From NCBI GenBank assembly GCA_938008925.1, contig CALLIQ010000127.1, forward strand, positions 1 through 15,667: DNA of 15,667 bases, written 5' to 3'. This document shows, in pieces, positions 6,763 to 14,427 of the stretch (its first letter is position 1; each line of letters begins with the position of its first letter). Source of the stretch: an uncultured Acidimicrobiales bacterium (GTDB lineage Bacteria > Actinomycetota > Acidimicrobiia > Acidimicrobiales > SZUA-35). The notes under the pieces were generated by a model. That model was not told the DNA's origin and did not search any database. It worked only from the letters and a program-made list of their open reading frames with translations. The translations under genes were made by a program, and so were the position numbers.

Positions 6763-7505
6763 CGTTCGGGCCTCGGCAGCGTCAACAAGAAGGCTGCGCC
6801 CTTGCCGAGCGAGGTGTCGACGCGGACGGTCCCGCCGTGCAGCGTTGCGATCGTCTCGACGATTGTCAGACCGAGCCCGGTTCCGCCCGTGTGCGAGACG
6901 AACTGCTTGAATGCCCGCTTGCGTTCCTCCGGATCCATGCCCGAGCCATCGTCCCACACCGAGATCACGACCTCCCGCTCGTTCTGAAAGACTCGCAATG
7001 TGACCGTTCCCCCGGTCGAGGTGTGTCGGATCGCGTTCTGGATGAGATTCGTGATGGCTTGTCGAAGCAGTGCGGCGTCGATGTTCACTGGATCCATCAC
7101 CGACGGATAGTCGAGCGCGATCTGTTGACCCCGCGCCTCGGCGAGTCGCCGCATCGAACGCCACACCTCGCGCACGATCGGGTTCAGATCCGTCAACGCG
7201 AACGATGGCGAGAACACGCCAGCCTGCAGCTTGCTCTCGGTGAGGATGTTGTCGGTCAGGAGCAACATCCGTGCCGTCGACTGATCGATCTCCTTGAGGA
7301 AAGCGCGCTGATCACCCGACAACGGACCAGGGGCCTCGCCGAGCATGATCTCGGTCGTTGCCGTGATCGAGGCCAACGGAGTCTTGATCTCGTGGGCCAG
7401 CACCGAGAACTGCTCCTGACGCGTCGCCAATCGACGAGCGCTCTCGCTCGCTTCGCCGCTTTTGCGTACGAGCGCGACGACCAGCCCGATCGAGAGAACG
7501 CTCAA
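6759..7505 (-). CDS. Sensor histidine kinase with one membrane helix and no sensor domain
   Basis: From a TTG at 7505 the product is 248 residues. It has a hydrophobic N-terminus, a HisKA dimerisation domain with the phosphorylated His in LAHEIKTPL (H38), an N box with N153 and N157, a G1 box DDGSGM (185-190) and a G2 box GTGLGL (208-213). No periplasmic, PAS or HAMP domain is seen. The TTG lacks a ribosome site and cuts the hydrophobic segment to about 13 residues. The frame continues upstream to a stop at 7566-7568. In that extension AGGAGGT stands six bases before an ATC codon at 7529, which would add eight hydrophobic residues and complete a membrane helix. The start is therefore unresolved. 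The gene lies about 65-90 bases after the ATPase gene and overlaps the regulator by four bases. Confidence 0.88.
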   Translation of the reverse strand: MSVLSIGLVVALVRKSGEASESARRLATRQEQFSVLAHEIKTPLASITATTEIMLGEAPGPLSGDQRAFLKEIDQSTARMLLLTDNILTESKLQAGVFSPSFALTDLNPIVREVWRSMRRLAEARGQQIALDYPSVMDPVNIDAALLRQAITNLIQNAIRHTSTGGTVTLRVFQNEREVVISVWDDGSGMDPEERKRAFKQFVSHTGGTGLGLTIVETIATLHGGTVRVDTSLGKGAAFLLTLPRPER

Positions 7506-7535
7506 GATGACGATCGTGACAACGGCGATGAGCCG

Positions 7536-7542
7536 ACCTCCT
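7536..7542 (-). promoter_or_regulatory. Strong ribosome binding site facing a non-standard ATC start of the kinase gene
   Basis: On the minus strand AGGAGGT is a near-perfect Shine-Dalgarno sequence. Six bases later comes ATC (7527-7529), in frame with the kinase. No ATG, GTG or TTG lies in frame at usable spacing; the next candidate, TTG at 7505, is 30 bases away. This either marks a rare ATC start or an unusual initiation arrangement. Confidence 0.5.
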
Positions 7543-7594
7543 GCTGGCCCGTCCGGCGTGGGGCGTCAACGGTCGCAGCGATCGACGAACGGCG

Positions 7595-8794
7595 TCAACC
7601 GTGCGCTCGCCGATGGACAACCGCCCGAAGCGCTGCGACGGGCAACGTGGCAAGCACGCCGTCGCCCTCCAGCGGGAGCGACGACGGACCCGCCTGCGCG
7701 GTGTGGTGTTTGACGCACTCGATGAGCGTGCCGTCGTTGAGCTCGAGGGTCAGGTGCGTCGCCGCCCCCACGTACTCCGATGCTCGGAGCCAGCCAGCGA
7801 CCTCGATCGCCCCATCGATGACTCGGGCGTGGTGATCGTTCGGCGACTCGAACGGTGCGACGGCGACGTCTTCGGGACGGAGCACCAGCGTCGCGGTCGC
7901 TCCCTCGCTCCCCTCATCTGCCAGACCGGGTGGAACCGCGACGGTCGTGGTGATTCCGAGGAGCTCGACATCGGCCGCGTGCCCCTCGCGGTGTGCGATC
8001 TCGGCAGGCAACACGTTCGCCTTCCCGATGAAGTCCGCGACGAACAGCGAGTCAGGCTCGCGATAGATCTCTTCGGGCGTTCCCACCTGTTCGATGTTGC
8101 CTTCACTCATCACCACGATCCGGTCCGACATCGCCATGGCCTCGGTCTGATCGTGCGTGACGTACACGCTGGTGATGCCGAGCTGGCGTTGAATTCGCCG
8201 CAACTCCGAGCGCATCTGGTCGCGCAGGCGAGCGTCGAGGTTCGAGAGCGGTTCGTCGAACAGCAGCACCCGAGGCCGAACGACCACCGATCGGGCCAGG
8301 GCAACGCGCTGCTGTTGCCCTCCCGACAGCTGGGTCGGGAGGCGGTCACCCAGGTCGACGAGGTCCATGATCGACAAGACGACCTCGACCCGCTCGGCGA
8401 TCTCCGTCTTCGGGACCTTTGCGATCTTCAAGCCGTAGGCGATGTTGTCGTGCACCGTGAGGTGCGGGAACAGCGCATAGCTCTGGAAGACCATCGCCAT
8501 CGGTCGATTGTTCGGAGGCACGTTCGTGATGACCGCTCCGTCGAGCAACACGTCGCCCCTCGTCGGTTGTTCGAATCCTGCGAGGATGCGCAACAGCGTC
8601 GTCTTGCCGCACCCGGATGGGCCCAAGATCGTGAGGAACTCGCCGTCGAAGATGTCGAGATCGATCGCCTTGAGCGCTTCATGTCGACCTCGCTTCGAGT
8701 CGAAGATCTTCTGCACGTCTTCCACGCGGACGGCGACCGTCGCTGGCATCTCTGCATGATCGCGAACTGGTGGTGGGCTGGTCGTGTTCGTCAC
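7595..8794 (-). CDS. ABC importer ATP-binding subunit (FbpC/PotA-type)
   Basis: This 399-residue ATPase drives the importer encoded just upstream. It shows Walker A GPSGCGKTT (58-66), Q-loop Q104, signature LSGGQ (156-160), Walker B VLLFDE (176-181), the D-loop SNLD and H-loop H214. A C-terminal TOBE-like regulatory region (about 260-390) follows, as in Fbp, Pot and Mal ATPases. The GTG start overlaps the permease stop by four bases (GTGA) and has GGAG six bases upstream. Met16 is an alternative start closer to the first domain strand. The C-terminal region often decides regulation rather than substrate, so the subunit does not reveal what is imported. The pairing with a fused permease and a lipoprotein of the same branch supports a ferric-iron or sugar-phosphate importer. 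Confidence 0.93.
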   Translation of the reverse strand: MTNTTSPPPVRDHAEMPATVAVRVEDVQKIFDSKRGRHEALKAIDLDIFDGEFLTILGPSGCGKTTLLRILAGFEQPTRGDVLLDGAVITNVPPNNRPMAMVFQSYALFPHLTVHDNIAYGLKIAKVPKTEIAERVEVVLSIMDLVDLGDRLPTQLSGGQQQRVALARSVVVRPRVLLFDEPLSNLDARLRDQMRSELRRIQRQLGITSVYVTHDQTEAMAMSDRIVVMSEGNIEQVGTPEEIYREPDSLFVADFIGKANVLPAEIAHREGHAADVELLGITTTVAVPPGLADEGSEGATATLVLRPEDVAVAPFESPNDHHARVIDGAIEVAGWLRASEYVGAATHLTLELNDGTLIECVKHHTAQAGPSSLPLEGDGVLATLPVAALRAVVHRRAHG

Positions 8795-10518
8795 GGCGCG
8801 CTCCGGTCGAGAGTGGTGGATTCGTCACTGACTTTGAAGCCGGTGGTGAGTGCGAGAAGGCTGATGGCCACGAGGACGACCGACACGAGGACCACGCTGT
8901 AGGCCGCAGCGTTCCCGAATCGTCCCTGGTCGGCCTCGTTGAGAATCTGCGCCGTCATGATCCGCCATTCGGGTGTCACGAGGAACACGATCGGCGACAG
9001 CGACGTCATCGATCGGGCGAAGCTCCAGACGAGACTCGAGAACATCGCAGGTCGGATCAGCGGGAGGATGATCTTGCGGAACGTCTGCGCCGGTGTGGCG
9101 CCGAGGCTGACCGATGCCTCCTCGAGGCTGCCGCTCAACTGGTTGAGGGCTCCGACGGCCACGCGGACCACACCCGGCAGGCTGCGCACCGTGAACGCGA
9201 GGACCAGGATGGCCGCCGTGCCCGAGAGCTTCGGAATGACACCGCCGAGGATCGGGGCGTTGTAGGCCAGCAGCAGACCGATGCCGATGATGGTTCCCGG
9301 GATCGCGACGCCGAGCACCGATGCGAAGTCGAGCAAGCCCTTGCCTCGAAAGTCGCGTTGGGTGATGACGAAGGCGATGACCAGTCCGGCGATGGCCGAG
9401 ATGGGCGTGGCGACCAGAGCGAGCTTGATCGTGTCGAGGATGGCCTCGCGTCCGGCGCCTTGGAGCACGAACCGGATGTTGTCGAAGGTCGGCGAGAAAT
9501 TGATGTTCCAGACCTGGGTGAACGCACCGACCACGATGTAGCCGTAGATCAGCACGACGAAGGCGGCGATGGCGAGCGCAACGCTGAGCAGCGGCCAGGT
9601 GACGCTGCGCTGCTCGAACGGTTTCGGTTCGCCAACGGGCTTGCCGGTGACGGTGATGTACTCCTTCTTGCGAAGCCAGAAGTACTGGGCCCCGAACACC
9701 AGTAGCGAAGGCACCAGCAACAACACGGAGAACACCGCCGCCTTGTCGAGGTTGAACTCACCGATGATCGCCAAGTAGATCCGGGACGACAAGACGTCGT
9801 AGCCGCCGCCCAGTAGGACGGCGTTGCCGAGATCGGCGATGGCCGAGACGAAGATCAGCAGGAACGAGTTCGCCATGCCGGGGGCGAGGAGCGGCAACAC
9901 GACCGTGCGAAACCGACGAGCCAACCCGGCCCCGAGATCGGTTGCCGCTTCCTCGAGCGACCCGTCGAACGCCCGGAGCATGCCGACGAAGTTCAGATAC
10001 GCCACCGGCATGAACGAGACGCACAGGGAGATCAAGAGCCCATCGAGGCCGGTGATGTCGTAGCGAACCCCGAACAGATCCTTCGAGATCAGTCCGCTCC
10101 GCCCAAACAGGGTGATCACCGACATGGCGACCGCGAACGGCGGCGAGATCACCGGGATGAGGGTGATCAGGTGCAAGGTCCGCTTGAAACGAAACGTCGT
10201 TCGGACCTGAACCAGCGCCATCACCAAGCCGGCGATCGTGCCCAGGACTCCGACGAGCACTCCAAGCCAGACGGTGTTGCGGACGGTCGAGACCGTTTCG
10301 GTCGCGCCGGCCAGCCGGTCCCATTCGACTCGTCCCTCCGCCCCCAGCGATCTGGCGATGATCTCCGCCGTCGGGAAGATGACGAACCCGATGATGATGA
10401 AGACAGATGCGACGGCAGAAACCCCGAAGGCGCCCTGGCCCCGCAGCTGGCCCCAGATTCTGCCGAGCTCCCGGCTGCGCCGTTGCGGGCGCTTCGCCCT
10501 CGGTTGTGTGGTCGTCAC
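8791..10518 (-). CDS. ABC importer permease, fused two-domain (FbpB/AfuB-like)
   Basis: The 575-residue protein is two BPD-transport permease units in one chain, with about twelve membrane helices in two groups (roughly 33-280 and 305-560). Each half carries the EAA loop that docks on the ATPase: EEAATDLGAGL (189-199) and EEASVSLGATP (466-476), each followed by an LPL segment. This fused form is typical of ferric-iron (Fbp, Sfu) and AfuB permeases, while most sugar and polyamine systems use two separate chains. The start is GTG at 10518, with a weak AGGGA site upstream and a basic N-terminus. It follows the binding-protein gene after a 57-base gap in which I see no clear stem, and it overlaps the ATPase start by four bases. 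Confidence 0.93.
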   Translation of the reverse strand: MTTTQPRAKRPQRRSRELGRIWGQLRGQGAFGVSAVASVFIIIGFVIFPTAEIIARSLGAEGRVEWDRLAGATETVSTVRNTVWLGVLVGVLGTIAGLVMALVQVRTTFRFKRTLHLITLIPVISPPFAVAMSVITLFGRSGLISKDLFGVRYDITGLDGLLISLCVSFMPVAYLNFVGMLRAFDGSLEEAATDLGAGLARRFRTVVLPLLAPGMANSFLLIFVSAIADLGNAVLLGGGYDVLSSRIYLAIIGEFNLDKAAVFSVLLLVPSLLVFGAQYFWLRKKEYITVTGKPVGEPKPFEQRSVTWPLLSVALAIAAFVVLIYGYIVVGAFTQVWNINFSPTFDNIRFVLQGAGREAILDTIKLALVATPISAIAGLVIAFVITQRDFRGKGLLDFASVLGVAIPGTIIGIGLLLAYNAPILGGVIPKLSGTAAILVLAFTVRSLPGVVRVAVGALNQLSGSLEEASVSLGATPAQTFRKIILPLIRPAMFSSLVWSFARSMTSLSPIVFLVTPEWRIMTAQILNEADQGRFGNAAAYSVVLVSVVLVAISLLALTTGFKVSDESTTLDRSAP

Positions 10519-10575
10519 GTACTCGGTCCCTGCACCTGTCGCACTCTCTGTCAGAACCCGTCGGAGATCGGTCGG

Positions 10576-11745
10576 CTACTCAGGAGCCTCGGCGCCGCCG
10601 CGGACCTCGTTGGCGAACCGCTCCGGGAAGTCGCCACCACGGAGGTCTTCAGCCAGCTGGGGGCTGTAGCCGGGGGCGAGGACCACGTCGTCGAGCGAGA
10701 CGGCCTGCTCGGGCACGGCAGCCGCGGGGTTCGACGGGATCTGGAACGCACGCACGGTCGCTCCGACCTCTTGCGCCTCGGCGGTGAGCGCCCAGTCAAC
10801 GAACGCTCGAGCGGCATTCGGGTTGGCGGCGTTGGCGATGATGGAAACCTGCCCGACCTCGAAGCCCGTTCCTTCAGCGGGGAAGGTCACGTGCAGGTCG
10901 ACACCGGTCTCTTCTTCGAACGCCACGCAATCGTGGGAGAAGATGATCGCCGCAGCGACCTCGCCCTGGGCGGCCATACGTCCGGGGGCTGATCCGCTGC
11001 GGGTGTACTGGAAGATGTTCTCGTCGAGTTGGCCGAGGTACTCCAACGCAGCATCTTCGGAACCGAGAAGGGCAACCAGGTTCGCAGCTGCGGTTGCCGC
11101 GGTGCCCGAGGTGCGCTGATCGGCCATCGCGATGTTGTCGACGAGTCCCGGGTCCAACAAGTCCTCGTACGAGGTGGGCGGCTCGACACCCAGCTCCTCG
11201 AGGAACTCGGCATTCGAGCAGAAGCCGAGCGCTCCGACGTAGATGCCGGTCCACGTCCCGTCGCCGGACTGCAGGTCGTCGGGGATCTCGGCTGCGTTTG
11301 GCGAGACGTACGGGTCGATGTAGCCGCCGGCAGAGGCGGTTGCGGGGCCCAGGCTCGGTCCGCCGAACCAAACGTCGAACGACGGGTCGTCGCCCTCGGC
11401 CTCGAGTCGGGCGATCGCTTCGCCGGTCGACAACCGCTGGTACTGCGCATCGATCCCCGTGGTCTCGGCGAACGCAGCCGTTTGTGCTTCGCACCACTCC
11501 TCAGCCACCGTGCACAAGATCACGATCGAGTCTTCGAGCTCGACGGCATCTTCCGCATCAACCGTCTCGTCGCCCTCTGACTCGCTCGACGAGTCAGCGT
11601 CCGACTCCGAGTCGCCAGATGCATCATCGGCGGACGACGACTCCGTCGTGTTCGACGAATCGGTCGCCTCCTCTCCATCCGAGCCGCATGCTGCGGCGAC
11701 AAGGCCGAGTGCGAGCACTAGTACGAGACAACGAAAGCGTCCCAT
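10576..11745 (-). CDS. ABC importer substrate-binding lipoprotein (AfuA/FbpA-type)
   Basis: The 389-residue product begins with a signal peptide ending in the lipobox VAAAC, so Cys20 is probably lipidated and the protein sits on the outer face of the membrane. A Ser/Asp/Glu-rich linker of about 50 residues (21-72) precedes the binding domain (about 73-380). The segments RLSTGEAIARL (104-114), DVWFGGP (124-130), RTSGTAAT (211-218) and QYTRSGSAP (246-254) fit the AfuA-like branch, which binds sugar phosphates in characterised members. The adjacent Tyr pair that holds iron in FbpA is not evident. I therefore leave the substrate open between organophosphate and ferric iron. The ATG at 11745 is chosen because it starts the signal peptide and has GGGAGG seven bases before it. 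It is the first gene of the importer block. Confidence 0.9.
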   Translation of the reverse strand: MGRFRCLVLVLALGLVAAACGSDGEEATDSSNTTESSSADDASGDSESDADSSSESEGDETVDAEDAVELEDSIVILCTVAEEWCEAQTAAFAETTGIDAQYQRLSTGEAIARLEAEGDDPSFDVWFGGPSLGPATASAGGYIDPYVSPNAAEIPDDLQSGDGTWTGIYVGALGFCSNAEFLEELGVEPPTSYEDLLDPGLVDNIAMADQRTSGTAATAAANLVALLGSEDAALEYLGQLDENIFQYTRSGSAPGRMAAQGEVAAAIIFSHDCVAFEEETGVDLHVTFPAEGTGFEVGQVSIIANAANPNAARAFVDWALTAEAQEVGATVRAFQIPSNPAAAVPEQAVSLDDVVLAPGYSPQLAEDLRGGDFPERFANEVRGGAEAPE

Positions 11746-11752
11746 TGGACAT

Positions 11753-11758
11753 CCTCCC
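11753..11758 (-). promoter_or_regulatory. Ribosome binding site of the binding-lipoprotein gene
   Basis: GGGAGG on the minus strand lies seven bases before the ATG at 11745. It fixes the start against a longer open frame that extends to 11910 and against an out-of-frame ATG at 11752. Confidence 0.7.
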
Positions 11759-11775
11759 CCGATCGGGACGGCCCC

Positions 11776-11812
11776 AATGAACGGAACCGTCGAACTGGAC
11801 GCAGAATGAACG
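11776..11812 (-). promoter_or_regulatory. Candidate operator: direct repeats of CGTTCATT upstream of the importer block
   Basis: On the minus strand CGTTCATT occurs at 11812-11805 and again at 11783-11776, start to start 29 bases, with two further GTTC elements between them. Repeated GTTC-type half sites are the kind of target bound by OmpR/PhoB regulators; the Streptomyces PHO box is built from GTTCACC units. The 11-base phasing of a PHO box is only partly met. The importer block encodes such a regulator at its far end, which makes autoregulation plausible. Confidence 0.3.
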
Positions 11813-11853
11813 CTGCTGATCGTGCTTCCCATAGTTTCCGAGTCACCGTTTGG

Positions 11854-11870
11854 TCGCGGGAGAGTCGCGA
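11854..11870. promoter_or_regulatory. Inverted repeat in the divergent intergenic region
   Basis: TCGCG and CGCGA are 5-bp arms around a seven-base centre. The element lies in the 203-base gap between the binding-lipoprotein gene and the divergent propeller gene, about 40 bases upstream of the latter's -35 hexamer. It may be an operator, but arms this short arise easily in GC-rich DNA. Confidence 0.2.
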
Positions 11871-11911
11871 CGCTTGAGCGGCACGACTCTACGACCCTTC
11901 TCCCGGCCACC

Positions 11912-11941
11912 TTGAGCCTGATCGGGACCCGGCCCTAGCGT
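11912..11941 (+). promoter_or_regulatory. Leaderless promoter of the beta-propeller gene
   Basis: TTGAGC (11912-11917) and TAGCGT (11936-11941) are spaced by 18 bases and fit actinobacterial -35 and TAnnnT -10 elements. The -10 ends seven bases before the ATG at 11949, which places transcription start on or next to the A of the start codon. No Shine-Dalgarno sequence is present, as expected for a leaderless mRNA. Confidence 0.5.
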
Positions 11942-11948
11942 CGGCGCG

Positions 11949-13298
11949 ATGACCGACCTCGACCGGCTGCACCACCACCCCGGCTATTGGCCGTCGCCAT
12001 GGCCGGTCGAGTGCGGCGGCAACCGTCGCCAGAAGGCTTCACCAGGACGGCTCGACGCGGCGACACGGACTGCAGCGGTCACCACGAGGCGCACCGACAC
12101 CTGGACCGTCATGGTGGTGGGCCGCGATCCGGGCGAGTGGTATCTCGGCGGGACGATGGCCGCCTTCAGCGGGCCACCGCCGCACGGCTGGGTCGAGCGC
12201 ATCGATCCGGACACGCTCGAACCGCTCGCGACGTCGCCCGAACTCCCGTGCGGCGAGCACGTCTGGTGCGGGGCGGTCCTCGCCCACGCAAACGGATCGA
12301 TCCTCTCCGTCAACGGCTCCTACCTCCACCGACTCGACCCCGACGATCTCTCGATCGAAGTCGAGCGCGAACTGCCAGCCGATCGGAGCCACAACGGCCT
12401 CCTCGCGCTGTCGGACGGCACGCTGATCACCAAGGACCTCCGACTCGAGGGCCAGGGTGGCACGACCCTCACCCGTCTGGACCCGAACAGCCTCGACATC
12501 ATCGGCGACCCGCTCGTCCTGCCGGAGGGATCGATGGGCCGCATCGCCGCCGACGTGACCGAAGACTGGTCTGGCCAGGCGGTCGAGCACATCTACGTGC
12601 CCGGCACCGAGCACGTGTGGCGCATCATCGCCCAGCCGGACGGCTCGATGACGATCGACGAATGGCAGCCCCGCTATCGCCGGGCCAACGATGCCGTCGG
12701 CCTCGCCTGGGATGCATGCATCTCCGACGGCGCTTGTTGGCTGATGGACTGCGGCGACATCCACTCGGTGCGACGTATCCACGAGGTCGAACCGAACGGT
12801 CGCTACCCCGAGCCTCCTGGTCGAGACCTGTCGTGGCGGCTTCCAGCACCGTGGCCCGGCGGCCTTCGACTGCTCCGGGTCTCCACTCTCGACCCGAGCG
12901 ACGTCCGCGTCGCCGAGCCGTTCGGGACCCCGGGCGGCGGGATCATCGCCCCACCCGTCCACGTACCCGAACACGGCGTCACCATCGCCTGGGACTCGAT
13001 CAACGGCGGCCTCGCCGGTGTGATCGGCGACGGGGTCGAACTCGATGTCTCGTGGCAACTGGACATCCGTCCGTCGATGCAGCCCGTCGTCTTCCCCGAC
13101 TCGGGCGAACTCGTCATCAACGACTTCACCGACGACGGGGCCGACCACCTGGTGGTGGTCGACCTCGTCACCGGTGAACTGCTCGACCGAGTCGACACGG
13201 GCTCGCGCATCGGCAACGGCATGTTCCTCACCGCCGACGGCGACGGCGGCGTCTTCTACTGCTCGACACTCACCGTCGCCCACGTCCGCTGGACGTGA
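11949..13298 (+). CDS. Beta-propeller-like protein, unknown function
   Basis: The 449-residue product has no signal peptide or membrane helix and looks cytoplasmic. It contains recurring strand patterns of a propeller: paired phrases such as RIDPDTLEPL (84-93), RLDPDDLSIE (127-136) and TRLDPNSLDI (174-183), each followed by a turn and a strand like GTLITKD or GSILSVNG. This resembles PQQ-like or NHL-type repeat folds, but I see no PQQ-binding residues and do not recognise a named family. Several Cys and Trp residues lie in HVWCG and DACISDGACWLMDCG. The ATG at 11949 has no ribosome site and follows a good leaderless promoter. It diverges from the importer block and converges on the oxidoreductase gene with 31 bases between stops. 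The function is unknown. Confidence 0.75.
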   Translation: MTDLDRLHHHPGYWPSPWPVECGGNRRQKASPGRLDAATRTAAVTTRRTDTWTVMVVGRDPGEWYLGGTMAAFSGPPPHGWVERIDPDTLEPLATSPELPCGEHVWCGAVLAHANGSILSVNGSYLHRLDPDDLSIEVERELPADRSHNGLLALSDGTLITKDLRLEGQGGTTLTRLDPNSLDIIGDPLVLPEGSMGRIAADVTEDWSGQAVEHIYVPGTEHVWRIIAQPDGSMTIDEWQPRYRRANDAVGLAWDACISDGACWLMDCGDIHSVRRIHEVEPNGRYPEPPGRDLSWRLPAPWPGGLRLLRVSTLDPSDVRVAEPFGTPGGGIIAPPVHVPEHGVTIAWDSINGGLAGVIGDGVELDVSWQLDIRPSMQPVVFPDSGELVINDFTDDGADHLVVVDLVTGELLDRVDTGSRIGNGMFLTADGDGGVFYCSTLTVAHVRWT

Positions 13299-13329
13299 GC
13301 ACAGCGAGGCGAGCAGCCACGATCCAGAT

Positions 13330-14367
13330 CTATTCGATCCAGGCCTTCACCGCAGCCATGTCGTCGAGGCCGTTCGGGCCCGACGCGTTCACGGTGAGGT
13401 GGGTGACGCCGACGTCCTTGTAGACGGCGAGCCGCTCCTTGATGTGGGACTCGGTCCCGATGAGGTTGGCGGAGTCGACGTACTCGTCCGGCACCGCCGC
13501 CATGGCCTCGGCTCGCTGACCGCCGAGGAAGAGGTCCTGGATCTTCTCCGCTTCCTCTTCCCAGCCGTACCGCTTGAAGAGGTCGTTGTAGTAGTTCTTC
13601 GACTTGGCGCCCATGCCACCGACGTAGAAGCCGACGTGGCCGCGGGCGGCCTCGCGAGCCTGCATGATCTCCTCACCCTCACCGATCGCCAGTGCGGCGT
13701 CGCCGAAGATGCTCAGCGGCGCGAGATCGGTGGACCGGTTGGCCTTGCCCTCCTCGAGCGATTCACCCCACACACGATCGAAACGGTCGGGCACGAAGTG
13801 GATCGGCTGCCAGCCGTCGGCGATCTCGGCGGTCATCTTCACGTTCGACGGGCCGATCGAGGCGATCACGATCGGGATGTCGGGGCGGTGCATCCGGTTC
13901 ATGAACTTGAGCGGCTTGCCGAGCCCGGTGCCTTCGTCGGCAGGCAGGGGAAGCGAGACGGCCTTGCCCTCGTGGCTGACCTTCTCGCCGCTCCACACCT
14001 TGCGGCAAATGTCGACGGTGTCGCGCGTGCGACCCAGCGGTCGCTTGAACGGCACGCCGTGCCACCCTTCGACCACTTGGGCGCCCGAGGTACCGATGCC
14101 GAGTGTGAACCGACCGCCGGACAGCGCGTCGACCGTGGCGGCCGACTGTGCGATCAGCGCAGGCGAGCGCGAATACACGTTCACGATGCCGGTCATCAGC
14201 TCGATGCGAGAGGTCTTGGCTGCGATGTAGCCGAGGGTCGAGATCTGGTCGAACCCGTAGATCTCCGGGATCAGGACCATGTCGACGCCTGCGGCCTCGA
14301 GGTCGACGATTTGGGAGGCCAACCGCTCCGGGTTGCCGTCGAAGAACATGGCGGTACAGAGCTTCAT
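13330..14367 (-). CDS. F420-dependent luciferase-like (LLM class) oxidoreductase
   Basis: This 345-residue TIM-barrel protein belongs to the bacterial luciferase superfamily, whose actinobacterial members mostly use coenzyme F420. The typical blocks are present: the N-terminal strand MKLCTAMFF, PEIYGFD (34-40), RIELMTGIVNVYSRSPALIA (54-73), LSGGRFTLGIGTSG (82-95), a GWHGVPF segment (101-107) and the glycine-rich IASIGPSNVKMTAEIADGW (168-186). Length and these blocks agree with the mycobacterial Rv3520c-type subgroup, which is uncharacterised. The start has GAGGA about seven bases upstream. It follows the DUF2855 gene by 60 bases on the same strand, so the two are probably co-transcribed. The substrate is not predictable from sequence. 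Confidence 0.92.
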   Translation of the reverse strand: MKLCTAMFFDGNPERLASQIVDLEAAGVDMVLIPEIYGFDQISTLGYIAAKTSRIELMTGIVNVYSRSPALIAQSAATVDALSGGRFTLGIGTSGAQVVEGWHGVPFKRPLGRTRDTVDICRKVWSGEKVSHEGKAVSLPLPADEGTGLGKPLKFMNRMHRPDIPIVIASIGPSNVKMTAEIADGWQPIHFVPDRFDRVWGESLEEGKANRSTDLAPLSIFGDAALAIGEGEEIMQAREAARGHVGFYVGGMGAKSKNYYNDLFKRYGWEEEAEKIQDLFLGGQRAEAMAAVPDEYVDSANLIGTESHIKERLAVYKDVGVTHLTVNASGPNGLDDMAAVKAWIE

Positions 14368-14427
14368 GGAAAATCCTCGTGTTGCGATCGGGGTACGAGC
14401 GATCGACAGCGTAGAGAACGGCGGGCG

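Noticed and set aside
10519..10575. Attenuator or processing stem between lipoprotein and permease genes
   Set aside because: I could not find a stem longer than three or four pairs there.
11575..11660. Several short perfect inverted repeats such as CGACTC/GAGTCG
   Set aside because: They lie within the Ser/Asp/Glu linker of the lipoprotein, where few codons (TCG, GAC, GAG) recur and create palindromes by composition.
12039..13283. Minus-strand frame of about 414 codons opposite the propeller gene
   Set aside because: It is rich in Asp, Val and Arg without recognisable motifs. The plus-strand frame has regular propeller-like repeats, sensible codon use and a promoter.
13299..13329. Possible terminator between the converging propeller and oxidoreductase genes
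   Set aside because: The 31-base gap has no stem of useful length.
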